Shown here: positions 19,381-28,916 of the stretch, one piece after another
Layout of the letters: every line of letters begins with the position of its first letter
Position numbering within the stretch: the stretch's first letter is position 1
DNA from: Xanthomonas arboricola
Lineage (GTDB): Bacteria > Pseudomonadota > Gammaproteobacteria > Xanthomonadales > Xanthomonadaceae
Assembly (NCBI RefSeq): GCF_003353015.1
Contig: NZ_QREM01000007.1
Coordinates: 806,044-870,043 of the forward strand
DNA: 64,000 nt
Direction: 5' to 3'
Program-made: the position numbers and the translations under genes
The notes under the pieces: generated by a model
The model's database searches: none
What the model was told of the DNA's origin: nothing
Seen by the model: the letters and a program-made list of their open reading frames with translations, nothing else

Positions 19381-19464
19381 GATTCGGGATTGGGGATTAG
19401 CAAAAACGCGTCGACGGAGTCCGGGGCGGACCGGGGCGCTGTTGCAAATCCCCAATCCCGAATC
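19381..19464. repeat. Inverted GGATTCGGGATTGGGG-type repeat pair
   Basis: GATTCGGGATTGGGGATT at 19381-19398 is exactly reverse-complementary to 19447-19464. Each arm is 18 bases and the spacer is 48. Simple G/A/T-rich runs of this type are scattered in Xanthomonas intergenic DNA. Lying between pheS and pheT, the transcript could fold into a long hairpin. Confidence 0.8.
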
Positions 19465-19478
19465 CCCAATCCCCGCCG

Positions 19479-20486
<1,008 letters not shown>

Positions 20487-20591
20487 TCAACTGCGTCAAC
20501 CGAACGGTGTTTCCGGATGCACCGGAACGCATTGCCACCCAAATTTCGTGCCACCAGGCATCCAGTCAACGATGCCGGTCACCTAGAACGC

Positions 20592-20619
20592 AAAAGGGGA
20601 AGGACTCGCGCCCTTCCCC
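20592..20619 (-). terminator. Stem-loop terminator between rplT and pheS
   Basis: Stem GGGGAAGG / CCTTCCCC with an 8-base loop, followed on the minus strand by TTTT. It lies in the 263-bp rplT-pheS gap. It could end part of the infC-rpmI-rplT transcripts or act as an attenuator for pheST; no Phe-rich leader peptide was seen. Confidence 0.65.
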
Positions 20620-20691
20620 CCTGCATATCTGCCTGCCCTCGTCAGAGGCCTGCACACGAATGCGCAAACCCCGACAAGAAACTACCCTTTC

Positions 20692-20716
20692 AAAAGTCCG
20701 CACATGGATGTGCGGG
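20692..20716 (-). terminator. Stem-loop terminator after rplT
   Basis: CCGCACAT / ATGTGCGG stem with a 2-base centre, followed on the minus strand by ACTTTTG. It is 22 bases after the rplT stop and is the first of two hairpins between rplT and pheS. Confidence 0.6.
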
Positions 20717-20737
20717 CTCTTGCAGAGGGACCTGCAT

Positions 20738-21097
20738 TTACGCCGCCAGCGCGCCCTTGGCCTTCTCGGCCAGCGCGGCAAAGCCTGCGGCGTCGTGCAC
20801 GGCGATATCGGCCAGCACCTTGCGGTCCAGGGTGATACCCGCCTTGAGCAGGCCGTTCATGAAACGACTGTAGCTCAAGCCGTTGATGCGGGCAGCCGCG
20901 TTGATGCGGGTGATCCACAGCGAACGGAAATTGCGCTTCTTCTGCTTGCGGCCGATGTAGGCGTACTGCTGCGCCTTGATGACTGCCTGCTTGGCAACGC
21001 GGAAGACCTTGCGGCGAGCGTTGTAGTAACCCTTCGCCAGGGTCAGAATTTTCTTGTGGCGGCGACGCGCCTGTACGCCACGCTTTACTCGTGCCAT
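20738..21097 (-). CDS. rplT: 50S ribosomal protein L20
   Basis: 119 aa, full length. Starts [20 protein letters not shown], the typical basic N terminus, with [20 protein letters not shown] in the globular domain. It is an early 23S rRNA assembly protein and in other bacteria a translational repressor of its own operon. Ten bases after rpmI. Confidence 0.99.
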
Positions 21098-21107
21098 GGG
21101 TCAGTCC

Positions 21108-21305
21108 TCAGAGGTAGGGAAGCATACGATCGAGACGGCCAGCGTCCTCGGCACGGACGTGATTCGTCTGCCGCAGGTTGCGCTTCCGCTTGGTCGCTTT
21201 CTTCGTGAGGATATGGCTACGGTTGGCGTGGCCGCACTTGTACTTGCCGGAGGCGGTCTTGCGGAAACGCTTGGCCGCCGCCCGGTTGGTCTTGATCTTG
21301 GGCAT
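21108..21305 (-). CDS. rpmI: 50S ribosomal protein L35
   Basis: 65 aa, full length, with the typical [17 protein letters not shown] start and [17 protein letters not shown] block. It is part of the infC-rpmI-rplT operon. Confidence 0.99.
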
Positions 21306-21544
21306 TGCTATGTCCTTGATGGTGTTTTGTCACTGACCCGGGCGGCAGTCTTGCGACCACGCTTTCCATCCTTGCCCTTGCCTGCTTGTAAGTCCTTGAT
21401 CGAACACGATCCGGACAGGTCCTGTACCGCGTGTGCGGCGCCCCGGCAAAACCGGGCCGCGCAGTCTACCCGTTGCCGGGAATTCTTGCAAATGGATGCC
21501 GTCTCCGGCCAGGCGGGCCCTACCGGGCCCGTCCCAGCGCGGGA
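21306..21544. other. infC-rpmI gap with hairpin
   Basis: 239 bp without a gene. A 7-bp stem CGGGCCC / GGGCCCG with a 4-base loop is at 21514-21531, just after the infC stop. In E. coli and B. subtilis L20 binds leader RNA before rpmI (established); an equivalent site here is possible but cannot be proved by eye. Confidence 0.4.
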
Positions 21545-22072
21545 TCAGATCTTCTTCTTCGGCGCGATCATCATGACCATCTGGCGCCCTTCCAGGCGCG
21601 GACGCGACTCGATGACGATATCGTCGCCCAGGTCGGCCTCGATCCGCGACGCCATCTCGCGCCCCAGCTCCTGGTGGCTCATTTCACGGCCACGGAAGCG
21701 GATGTTGACCTTGACCTTGTCGCCCTCTTCCAGGAAGCGGCGCATGTTGCGCAGCTTGATCTGGTAGTCGCCCTCGTCCGTGACCGGACGGAACTTGAGT
21801 TCCTTGATCTCGACCTGCTTGGTCTTCTTCTTGGCCTCGTTGGCCTTTTTCTGCTGCTCGAACTTGAACTTGCCGAAATCCATGATCTTGCAGACCGGCG
21901 GATCGGCCTGCGGCTGGATTTCGACCAGATCCAGGCCTTCTTCCTCGGCCTTGGCGAGCGCTTCGTCGCGCGACAACACGCCGACCATCTCACCGTCACT
22001 GCCGATCACGCGGACGCGCGGCACACGGATTTCTTGGTTCTTGCGGTTCTGTTTGTTGTCAGGGGTACTGAT
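21545..22072 (-). CDS. infC: Translation initiation factor IF-3, AUC start
   Basis: 175 aa. The first standard start is GTG at 22024, but the frame stays open upstream and encodes the typical IF3 N terminus ([20 protein letters not shown]). No ATG, GTG or TTG lies in the right place. An ATC codon at 22072 sits 8 bases after GGGAG, so AUC is the likely start. infC of E. coli uses AUU, which lets IF3 repress its own synthesis. N domain, linker ([13 protein letters not shown]) and C domain are complete. Confidence 0.9.
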   Translation of the reverse strand: MSTPDNKQNRKNQEIRVPRVRVIGSDGEMVGVLSRDEALAKAEEEGLDLVEIQPQADPPVCKIMDFGKFKFEQQKKANEAKKKTKQVEIKELKFRPVTDEGDYQIKLRNMRRFLEEGDKVKVNIRFRGREMSHQELGREMASRIEADLGDDIVIESRPRLEGRQMVMMIAPKKKI

Positions 22073-22135
22073 ATTGCAATCTCCCAGGGGAATCGAACCG
22101 GCGCATCCGGATCATCCAGACCGGCCGGGGTTGGC

Positions 22136-24040
22136 TCACGCTGCCTGCTCTGCCTGCAGACGCTCGATGAAGGCCGAAACCGTCATGGTTCCAAGATCCT
22201 CCCCCGATCGCGTCCGCACGGCAACCGCGCCATTTTCCTTCTCACGGTCGCCGACCACGAGCAAATAGGGCACGCGTTGCAGCGTATGCTCGCGAATCTT
22301 ATAACCGATCTTCTCGTTACGCAAATCGGCGCTGACACGGAAGCCTTGATTTGCAAGGGTTTTCCGAACCGAGTCGACATAGTCTGCCTGGGCATCGGTG
22401 ATATTTGCGACAACGACCTGGACCGGGGCCAGCCAGGAGGGGAAGGCGCCAGCGTGGTGTTCGATCAGAATGCCGATGAAACGCTCCATCGAACCGACGA
22501 TCGCCCGGTGCAGCATGACCGGATGCTTCTTCTGGCTGTGCTCGTCCACGTACTCGGCGCCGAGGCGGCCCGGCATCATGAAATCGACCTGCATGGTGCC
22601 CAGCTGCCAGGTGCGGCCGATGGCGTCCTTGAGGTGGTACTCGATCTTGGGACCGTAGAAGGCGCCCTCGCCCGGCAGCTCCTGCCACTCCACCCCGCAC
22701 ACGCCCAGCGCGCTGCGCAGCGCGGCTTCGGCCTTGTCCCAGGTCACGTCGTCGCCCAGGCGCTTTTCCGGGCGCAGCGCGATCTTGATCTCGATGTCCT
22801 CGAAGCCGAACGCGGTGTAGACCGCCAGTGCCTGCTGATGGAAGGCAGTGACTTCGGCTTCGATCTGCGATTCCAGGCAGAACACATGCCCGTCGTCCTG
22901 GGTAAAGCCGCGGACGCGCAGGATGCCGTGCAGCGCGCCGGACGGCTCGTTGCGGTGACAGGCGCCGAACTCGCCGTAGCGGATCGGCAGGTCGCGGTAG
23001 CTGTGCAGGCCCTGGTTGAACACCTGCACGTGGCCGGGGCAGTTCATCGGCTTGACCGCGTAGGTACGCTTTTCCGACTCGGTGAAGAACATCGCGTCCT
23101 GGTAGTTGTCCCAGTGGCCGGATTTCTGCCACAGCGACACGTCCAGGATCTGCGGGCAACGCACCTCGCCGTAGCCGCTGTCGCGATAGACCTTGCGCAT
23201 GTACTGCTCGACCACCTGCCACAGCGACCAGCCCTTGGGATGCCAGAACACCAGGCCGGGCGCCTCTTCCTGCAGATGGAACAGGTCCTGCTGCTTGCCG
23301 ATGCGGCGATGGTCGCGCTTGTCGGCCTCTTCCATGCGCAGGATGTAGGCGTCCAGCTGCTTCTTGTCGGCCCAGGCGGTGCCGTAGATGCGCTGCAGCT
23401 GCTCGTTCTTGGCATCGCCACGCCAGTAGGCGCCGGAAATGCGGGTCAGCTTGAAGGCCTTGAGGAAGCGCGTGTTGGGCACGTGCGGGCCGCGGCACAT
23501 GTCCACGTATTCCTGGTGGTAGTACAGGCCCATCGCGGTGATGTCGGCGGACATGTCCTCGATCAGGCGCAGCTTGTACTCCTCGCCGCGCTGGGTGAAT
23601 ACCTCGATCACCTCGGCGCGCGGAGTGACCTTCTTGATCACGTCATAGTCCTGCGCGATCAATTCCTGCATGCGCTGCTCGATCGCGGCCATGTCGTCCG
23701 GCGTGAACGGGCGCTCGCTGTAGATGTCGTAGTAGAAGCCTTCGGCGATGACCGGGCCAATCACCATCTTGACCTCCGGGTACAGCTGCTTGACCGCATG
23801 CCCGACCAGATGCGCGCAGGAGTGGCGGATGATCTCCACGCCTTCGGGGTCCTTGGCGGTGATGATGCGCAGGCTGGCATCGTGGTCGATGACGTCGCTG
23901 GCATCGACCAGCTGGCCGTCGACCTGGCCGGCGATGGTGGCCTTGGCCAGGCCGGCGCCGATCGACTGGGCGACCTGCATCACCGAGACGGGGGATTCGA
24001 ATTCGCGGCGGCTGCCGTCGGGGAGCGTGATGTTGATCAT
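22136..24040 (-). CDS. thrS: Threonyl-tRNA synthetase
   Basis: 634 aa, full length. N-terminal TGS domain ([17 protein letters not shown]), editing domain with [13 protein letters not shown] near residue 73, class II core ([30 protein letters not shown]; motif 3 near [11 protein letters not shown]) and C-terminal HGTP anticodon domain. Start at 24040 matches the standard MINITLPDG; an ATG two codons upstream is in frame. First gene before infC, as is usual. Confidence 0.98.
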   Translation of the reverse strand: MINITLPDGSRREFESPVSVMQVAQSIGAGLAKATIAGQVDGQLVDASDVIDHDASLRIITAKDPEGVEIIRHSCAHLVGHAVKQLYPEVKMVIGPVIAEGFYYDIYSERPFTPDDMAAIEQRMQELIAQDYDVIKKVTPRAEVIEVFTQRGEEYKLRLIEDMSADITAMGLYYHQEYVDMCRGPHVPNTRFLKAFKLTRISGAYWRGDAKNEQLQRIYGTAWADKKQLDAYILRMEEADKRDHRRIGKQQDLFHLQEEAPGLVFWHPKGWSLWQVVEQYMRKVYRDSGYGEVRCPQILDVSLWQKSGHWDNYQDAMFFTESEKRTYAVKPMNCPGHVQVFNQGLHSYRDLPIRYGEFGACHRNEPSGALHGILRVRGFTQDDGHVFCLESQIEAEVTAFHQQALAVYTAFGFEDIEIKIALRPEKRLGDDVTWDKAEAALRSALGVCGVEWQELPGEGAFYGPKIEYHLKDAIGRTWQLGTMQVDFMMPGRLGAEYVDEHSQKKHPVMLHRAIVGSMERFIGILIEHHAGAFPSWLAPVQVVVANITDAQADYVDSVRKTLANQGFRVSADLRNEKIGYKIREHTLQRVPYLLVVGDREKENGAVAVRTRSGEDLGTMTVSAFIERLQAEQAA

Positions 24041-24365
24041 GGGCAAGAATGAGGTCTGTGCTGGCTGCAGCGCGGCGGCTGCAAGGGAGATCTGCCCGTG
24101 GCGGGACAGGCTCGGATAAGGGTATGGCGAGAGGTGGGGCAGAACGAACGCCGTGCGGGCGCCTTGCGGACTGGCGCGGCCGGAATCAGCGGTGGGCGGT
24201 GGTAGTGCTCATGTCGCACGCTGGGCCGGCGCGGGGCGCGGGCCACCTTCTCGCAAGGGGTCTTGGAAGCGAATGGTAAACCAATCAGCCCGCTGTTGCG
24301 CATGCCGGCACGGGGCCGGCGGGCGCGTGGCATGATGCCGGCCACCTGTGCTGCCAGTGCCGACC
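24041..24365. promoter_or_regulatory. thrS/lacI divergent upstream region
   Basis: 325 bp between the starts of thrS (minus) and the LacI-family gene (plus). It must hold both promoters. No copy of the TGMATACGTATKCA palindrome found elsewhere in the sugar locus is present, so the regulator does not appear to control itself through that site. Short frames here are not convincing. Confidence 0.5.
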
Positions 24366-25490
24366 ATGACCATCAAGGGTAAAGCCACCTCGCTGGATAT
24401 CGCCTACCTGGCCGGCGTCTCGCAGCCGACCGTGTCGCGCGCCCTGCGCGGCAGCCCGATGGTCAACGAAGAAACCCGCAAGCGCATCCTGCGCATCGCC
24501 AAGGAGTTGAACTACAAGGTCGACAAGAACGCCTCGTCGCTGCGGCTGCGCAATGCCGGCACGCTGGCGCTGCTGTTCTTCGAAGACCCCACCGCCGACG
24601 ATTCGCTGATCAACCCGTTCTTCCATTCGATGCTGGGCTCGATCACCCGCGCCTGCGCGCTGCAGGGCTACGACCTGCTGGTGTCCTTCCAGCAGCTGTC
24701 CAAGGACTGGCAGGCCGATTACGAAGACAGCAACAAGGCCGACGGCATCATCCTGCTCGGCTACGGCGATTACCAGCAATCGCGCCAGCGGCTGCAGCTG
24801 CTGGTCGAGCAAGGCACGCATTTCGTGCGCTGGGGCGCGGCGCTGCCGGGGCAGCCGGGCATTTCGATCGGCAGCGACAATTACCAGGGCGGGCTGGATA
24901 TCACCGACCATCTGCTGGCGCAGGGCTGTCGCCGCATCGCCTTTCTCGGCCACGCGTCCAACCACTATCCCGAATTCGAAGAGCGCTACCGCGGCTACGT
25001 GGCTGCGCTGAAGCAGCAGGGTCTGGTGGCCGATCGCGCGCTGCAGTTCGACGCGATCACCACCGAGTCGTCCGGCCATGCCGCGTGCCTGGAGCTGCTC
25101 GACAGCGGCAAGGCATTCGATGCGGTGTGTGCAGCCAGCGACCTGATTGCGATCGGCGCCATGCGCGCCTTGCGCGAGCGCGGCCTGCGGGTGCCGCAGG
25201 ATGTGGCGGTGAGCGGCTTCGACGATATCGCCCTGGCGGCGTCGGTGGCGCCGGCGCTGTCGACGGTGCAGCAGGACACCAAGCAGGCCGGCACGCTGCT
25301 GGTGGAAAGCCTGGTGGCGCTGATCCGCGGCGAAGCGGCGCAAAGCCGCACGATCCCGGTGAAGCTGGCAGTACGCGACTCCTCGCGTAGCAGCGGCCTG
25401 CAACCGCCGTTGGGCTGGACGCCATCGCCGGCAACGGCGTCCGGCGATGTGGTGTGCGCACAGGCGGCCAGCGGGGTTGCCGGACGCTGA
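24366..25490 (+). CDS. LacI-family transcriptional regulator of the sugar locus
   Basis: 374 aa. N-terminal HTH: ATSLDIAYLAGVSQPTVSRA (residues 6-25) and hinge region NYKVDKNASSLR, followed by a periplasmic-binding-type effector domain (about 65-340). It has an alanine-rich C-terminal tail of about 35 residues. It lies convergent to the GH13-MFS-glycosidase operon. As the only specific regulator in the locus, it is the natural reader of the palindromes at 31242, 33589 and 39190. Effector unknown, probably a maltodextrin or glucose derivative. Start at MTIKGKA; an upstream in-frame start six codons earlier is weaker. Confidence 0.9.
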   Translation: MTIKGKATSLDIAYLAGVSQPTVSRALRGSPMVNEETRKRILRIAKELNYKVDKNASSLRLRNAGTLALLFFEDPTADDSLINPFFHSMLGSITRACALQGYDLLVSFQQLSKDWQADYEDSNKADGIILLGYGDYQQSRQRLQLLVEQGTHFVRWGAALPGQPGISIGSDNYQGGLDITDHLLAQGCRRIAFLGHASNHYPEFEERYRGYVAALKQQGLVADRALQFDAITTESSGHAACLELLDSGKAFDAVCAASDLIAIGAMRALRERGLRVPQDVAVSGFDDIALAASVAPALSTVQQDTKQAGTLLVESLVALIRGEAAQSRTIPVKLAVRDSSRSSGLQPPLGWTPSPATASGDVVCAQAASGVAGR

Positions 25491-25583
25491 GACTGGAGAC
25501 TGGAGAATGGGGAATGGGGAATGGGGAATCGTTAGAGCATGCATGGCTGCCTGCAGCATGGATCGCGCCCCGCCGAATCCTTT

Positions 25584-25651
25584 GTAGGAGCGCGCTTGCG
25601 CGCGATGAAGCACTACCGGTAACGCCCCATCGCGCGCCAGCGCGCTCCTAC
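25584..25651. repeat. REP pair (BIME-like), copy 1
   Basis: Two inverted REP units, 25584-25607 (GTAGGAGCGCGCTTGCGCGC core) and 25628-25651 (its near reverse complement ending GCGCTCCTAC). It is typical of Xanthomonas intergenic REP elements. It lies between the convergent LacI and GH13 genes. Confidence 0.85.
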
Positions 25652-25704
25652 CGGTTGCGAGGGTCACGCGCAGCCTTGCTCGGTCCCGCCCCATCAAGCG
25701 CTTC

Positions 25705-25771
25705 GTAGGAGCGCACCCGGGCGCGACGGAGCATTACCGGCAAGCCCTGTCGCGCCCGGGTGTGCTCCTAC
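25705..25771. repeat. REP pair (BIME-like), copy 2, overlapping a stop codon
   Basis: The same arrangement as the preceding copy, 121 bases further on, with GTAGGAGCGCACCCGGGCGC and its inverted partner. The TAG stop of the GH13 gene (25768-25770) lies within the outer arm. Sequence after both copies is also related, which indicates an old tandem duplication. Confidence 0.85.
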
Positions 25772-27438
25772 CGGTTGCGGGCGTCGCGTGCGGCTTGCTC
25801 GGCCATCTGCGCATCGAGCTGCTTGCGCAAGGCCGGATCGGTCACCGGCGCATCCGAGAGCAGCACGCGCACGCCGTGCGCGGGCACCGCAGCCAGCAGC
25901 CGACGTTGCACCTGCACCTGCTCGCCGCTGATCGCATCGCGCCAGGTGCCGGGCTGCAGAAACCGCGTCACTGCGATGGTCGCCGCTGCATCGCCCTTGT
26001 TGAGCAGCACCAACGCCGTCTGGTTGGCGCCCGCATGCTGATAGACCCGCAAAAACGCCGCCTGATCCCCGCGTAGCAGCACATCCACCTGTACGCCGCG
26101 CTGCAATGCCGGCGTATCGCGGCGCAGCCGCGCGATCTGCTGCAGCGGGCCGAAGATCGGGCTGTGCGGTGCAGTACGGATGCGCTCGGCACCGAAGTAA
26201 TTGCGGTTGCCTGCATGTTCGGCGCGCCCGCGCATGAAGCCGGTTTCCGAGCCGTAGTAGATCACCGGGATGCCGCGCGCGGTAAACAGCCAGTTGTGCG
26301 CGTCGATAAAACCGGTGTCGCTGGCATCCAGGCGCGCCATGTCGTGGTTGTCGTAGAAGCTCATCAGCTCGTACGGATTGGCATACGGCCCCTGGCGCAG
26401 AAACAACGGCGCGGCGAGCTTTTCGAACCCGGCCTGCTCATGGCCGAAGACAGCGGAAAGTTGCTGCTTCAACGGGAAATCCAGCACGCTGACGCCGGCA
26501 TTGCGCGCCCAGGTATGCCCGGCAATCGTGTTGGCGTCGTAATCGAAGGCCTCGCCGAACATGAAGAACCCGGGACGTTTTTCGCGGATGCGTGCCACGA
26601 ACGCATGCCAGAAGCGGTCAGGCATCCAGCCGATGGTGTCGATACGGAACACGTCGGCGCCCTGCTCCATCCACTGCAGATACGCGCCGGCCAGGTAATC
26701 GAGTACTGCAGGATTGTTTTCGTTGAGATCGGACAGCTCGGCCAGGCCGCCGCCGGTGTTGTAGAACGCATGCAGCGGAGTGTGCTGCGGATCCAGCTGC
26801 GCAGGCGGCAGATTCTGGTGGTCGGCGACCAGGCGACCAGCGGCGTCGTACAGCAGGCCGAAGCCAGGCTGCGCCACCGGCATGGTATAGGCCGGCGATC
26901 CATGATTGCCCACGATATCCAGTACCACTTTCAACTGGTGGGCATGCATGGCGCGGGTGAAGCCGGCAAAGTCCAGGCCCGGGCTGGGCAGATGCTCATC
27001 GAGCTTGTAGAAGTTCACGCCCCAGTAGCCGTGATAGCCGGTCTTGCCGTGGTCGCTGAGCGTACTGCCGCAGCTGATCGGCTTGCCGCCGGTGAAGGCC
27101 TGATCCGGATTGTCGACAATCGGCGTGATCCAGACCGCGCCGAATCCCATGTCGCGGATGTAGTCGGCATGGTCGACGATGCCCTTGAAATCGCCCCCCA
27201 GATAACCGATGTTGTCGCCGACGCCATCGGCACACGGCGTCGGCACATCGAAGCTGCGATGCGCACCGCCCTGCTCACGTTGATCGTTGCCGGGGTCGCC
27301 ATTGACGAAACGGTCGGTGACCACGAAATACACCGCGTCGGCGGCAAACGGCTCCAGCGTGCCGTAGTAATCGCCAGGTGCAGCCGCTGCATTCGCCGCG
27401 CCTGCACACATCATCACTCCAGCCATCATCACACGCAT
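25768..27438 (-). CDS. GH13 alpha-amylase-family enzyme (secreted; possible CGTase/amylase)
   Basis: 556 aa with an N-terminal signal peptide (AGVMMCAGAANAAAA). The GH13 barrel is complete: nucleophile Asp267 in VFRIDTIGW, acid/base Glu296 in FMFGEAFDY, third Asp366 in FYDNHDMARL. The N-terminal stretch AVYFVVTDRFVNGDPGND resembles cyclomaltodextrin glucanotransferases and related amylases, but the starch-binding C-terminal domains of true CGTases are absent. Probably cuts or rearranges maltodextrins in the periplasm. The ATG overlaps the MFS stop by one base. The gene ends inside a REP element. Confidence 0.9.
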   Translation of the reverse strand: MRVMMAGVMMCAGAANAAAAPGDYYGTLEPFAADAVYFVVTDRFVNGDPGNDQREQGGAHRSFDVPTPCADGVGDNIGYLGGDFKGIVDHADYIRDMGFGAVWITPIVDNPDQAFTGGKPISCGSTLSDHGKTGYHGYWGVNFYKLDEHLPSPGLDFAGFTRAMHAHQLKVVLDIVGNHGSPAYTMPVAQPGFGLLYDAAGRLVADHQNLPPAQLDPQHTPLHAFYNTGGGLAELSDLNENNPAVLDYLAGAYLQWMEQGADVFRIDTIGWMPDRFWHAFVARIREKRPGFFMFGEAFDYDANTIAGHTWARNAGVSVLDFPLKQQLSAVFGHEQAGFEKLAAPLFLRQGPYANPYELMSFYDNHDMARLDASDTGFIDAHNWLFTARGIPVIYYGSETGFMRGRAEHAGNRNYFGAERIRTAPHSPIFGPLQQIARLRRDTPALQRGVQVDVLLRGDQAAFLRVYQHAGANQTALVLLNKGDAAATIAVTRFLQPGTWRDAISGEQVQVQRRLLAAVPAHGVRVLLSDAPVTDPALRKQLDAQMAEQAARDARNR

Positions 27439-28916
27439 CACTGCCCTCCCGAGGCCACTGGAACCCGCACCACGCACACGCCGGCAATGAGCAAGCTGGC
27501 GCCGCCGATGGCCAGCGCATAGATCGGCTGACCGTCGAGCCAGACGCGCAACACGAAGCCCAGCGCGCTGGCCGCGACCAGCTGCGGAATCACGATGAAG
27601 AAATTGAAGATGCCCATGTACACGCCCATCTTGGCCGCGAGCACGCTGTCGGACAGCAGGGCGTAGGGCAGCGACAGGATCGAGGCCCAGGCAAAGCCCA
27701 CGCCCAGCATCGACAGCAACAGCCACTGCGGGTCACGGATCACCAGCATCGACAGCAGCCCGGCAGCGCCGAGCCACAGATTGCACAGATGACTCCAGCG
27801 CAGGCCGATCGCACGCACCAGCAGTGGAATGACCAAGGCCGCCAACGCCGCAAACCCGTTGTAGGCCCCAAACAGCACGCCCACCCAGTTCGCGCCGTCG
27901 TTATAGGCGGCCGATGCGGTGTCGTTCGCACCGAAGTGCACCTGGGTCACCGCTGCGGTGGTGTAGATCCACATCGCAAACAGCGCAAACCAGGAGAAGA
28001 ACTGCACCCAGGCCAGGCGCCGCATCGTCAGCGGCATGCTGCGCACGTCCTGCACGATCGTCACCAACATGCTGGTGGATGGCAGCACGCGCGCCAATGC
28101 AAGCAACGCACCGTAGGCGACGCACAAGCCGGCCAGCACGTAGAGCATGCGGTCGCCGTGCTGCCAGGCGATCGCAGCGGCAAGCAGCACACCAATGCCG
28201 CACCAGAGCACACCTGCACGCGGCGACGGCAAGCTGCCGGCGATTGCCGCAGTGGCGACAGGCGGATGTGCATCGTCGAAGCTTGCCAGCTGCTGCGGGC
28301 TGTATTCGCGCGTACGCAACACCGTCCAGCTGATCGACAGAAACAGCACCGCCGCACCAAGGTAAAAAGCGTAGCGCACGCTGTCGGGCACCTGTCCCGG
28401 CGGCGCGGTATTGGCCACGCCCCAGTGGGTGAGCAACCATGGCAGGAAGCTCGCCACGATGGCACCGACGCCGATGAAGAAGCTCTGCATCGCATAGCCG
28501 ACGGGCCGCTGCGCAGGCGGCAGCTGGTCGCCGACCAGGGCGCGGAATGGCTCCATCGAGATGTTGATCGAGGCATCCAGCACCCACAACGTGCCGGCGG
28601 CAATCCACAGCATCGGCGCGTTGGGCATCACCAGCAAGGCCAGTGTGGTGAACACCGCGCCGACCATGAAATACGGGCGCCGGCGGCCCCAGCGGGTCCA
28701 GGTGCGATCCGACAGGTAGCCGATGATGGGCTGCACGATCAAGCCGGTCAGCGGTGCGGCGATCCACAAGCCGGGCACGTCGTCGACCTGGGCACCCAGG
28801 GTCTGGAAGATGCGGCTGGCGTTGGCGTTCTGCAGCGCGAAGCCGAACTGGATGCCGAGAAAGCCGAAGCACATGTTCCAGATCTGCCAGAAACTCAGGC
28901 GCGGCCTGGCGGTCAT
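27438..28916 (-). CDS. MFS sugar transporter (maltose/sucrose type)
   Basis: 492 aa, about 12 membrane helices. It belongs to the glycoside-pentoside-hexuronide/SucT-like group: signature regions SDRTWTRWGRRRPYFMVGA (residues 66-84) and LQNANASRIFQTLGAQ near residue 30. It probably imports maltose or short maltodextrins across the inner membrane. It lies between the six-hairpin glycosidase and the GH13 enzyme with start/stop overlaps on both sides, so the three form one operon. Confidence 0.9.
   Translation of the reverse strand: MTARPRLSFWQIWNMCFGFLGIQFGFALQNANASRIFQTLGAQVDDVPGLWIAAPLTGLIVQPIIGYLSDRTWTRWGRRRPYFMVGAVFTTLALLVMPNAPMLWIAAGTLWVLDASINISMEPFRALVGDQLPPAQRPVGYAMQSFFIGVGAIVASFLPWLLTHWGVANTAPPGQVPDSVRYAFYLGAAVLFLSISWTVLRTREYSPQQLASFDDAHPPVATAAIAGSLPSPRAGVLWCGIGVLLAAAIAWQHGDRMLYVLAGLCVAYGALLALARVLPSTSMLVTIVQDVRSMPLTMRRLAWVQFFSWFALFAMWIYTTAAVTQVHFGANDTASAAYNDGANWVGVLFGAYNGFAALAALVIPLLVRAIGLRWSHLCNLWLGAAGLLSMLVIRDPQWLLLSMLGVGFAWASILSLPYALLSDSVLAAKMGVYMGIFNFFIVIPQLVAASALGFVLRVWLDGQPIYALAIGGASLLIAGVCVVRVPVASGGQ

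Noticed and set aside
24037-24345. 102-codon minus-strand frame upstream of thrS
   Set aside because: It is Pro/Arg-rich, overlaps the thrS start, lacks a Shine-Dalgarno and lies in the promoter region.
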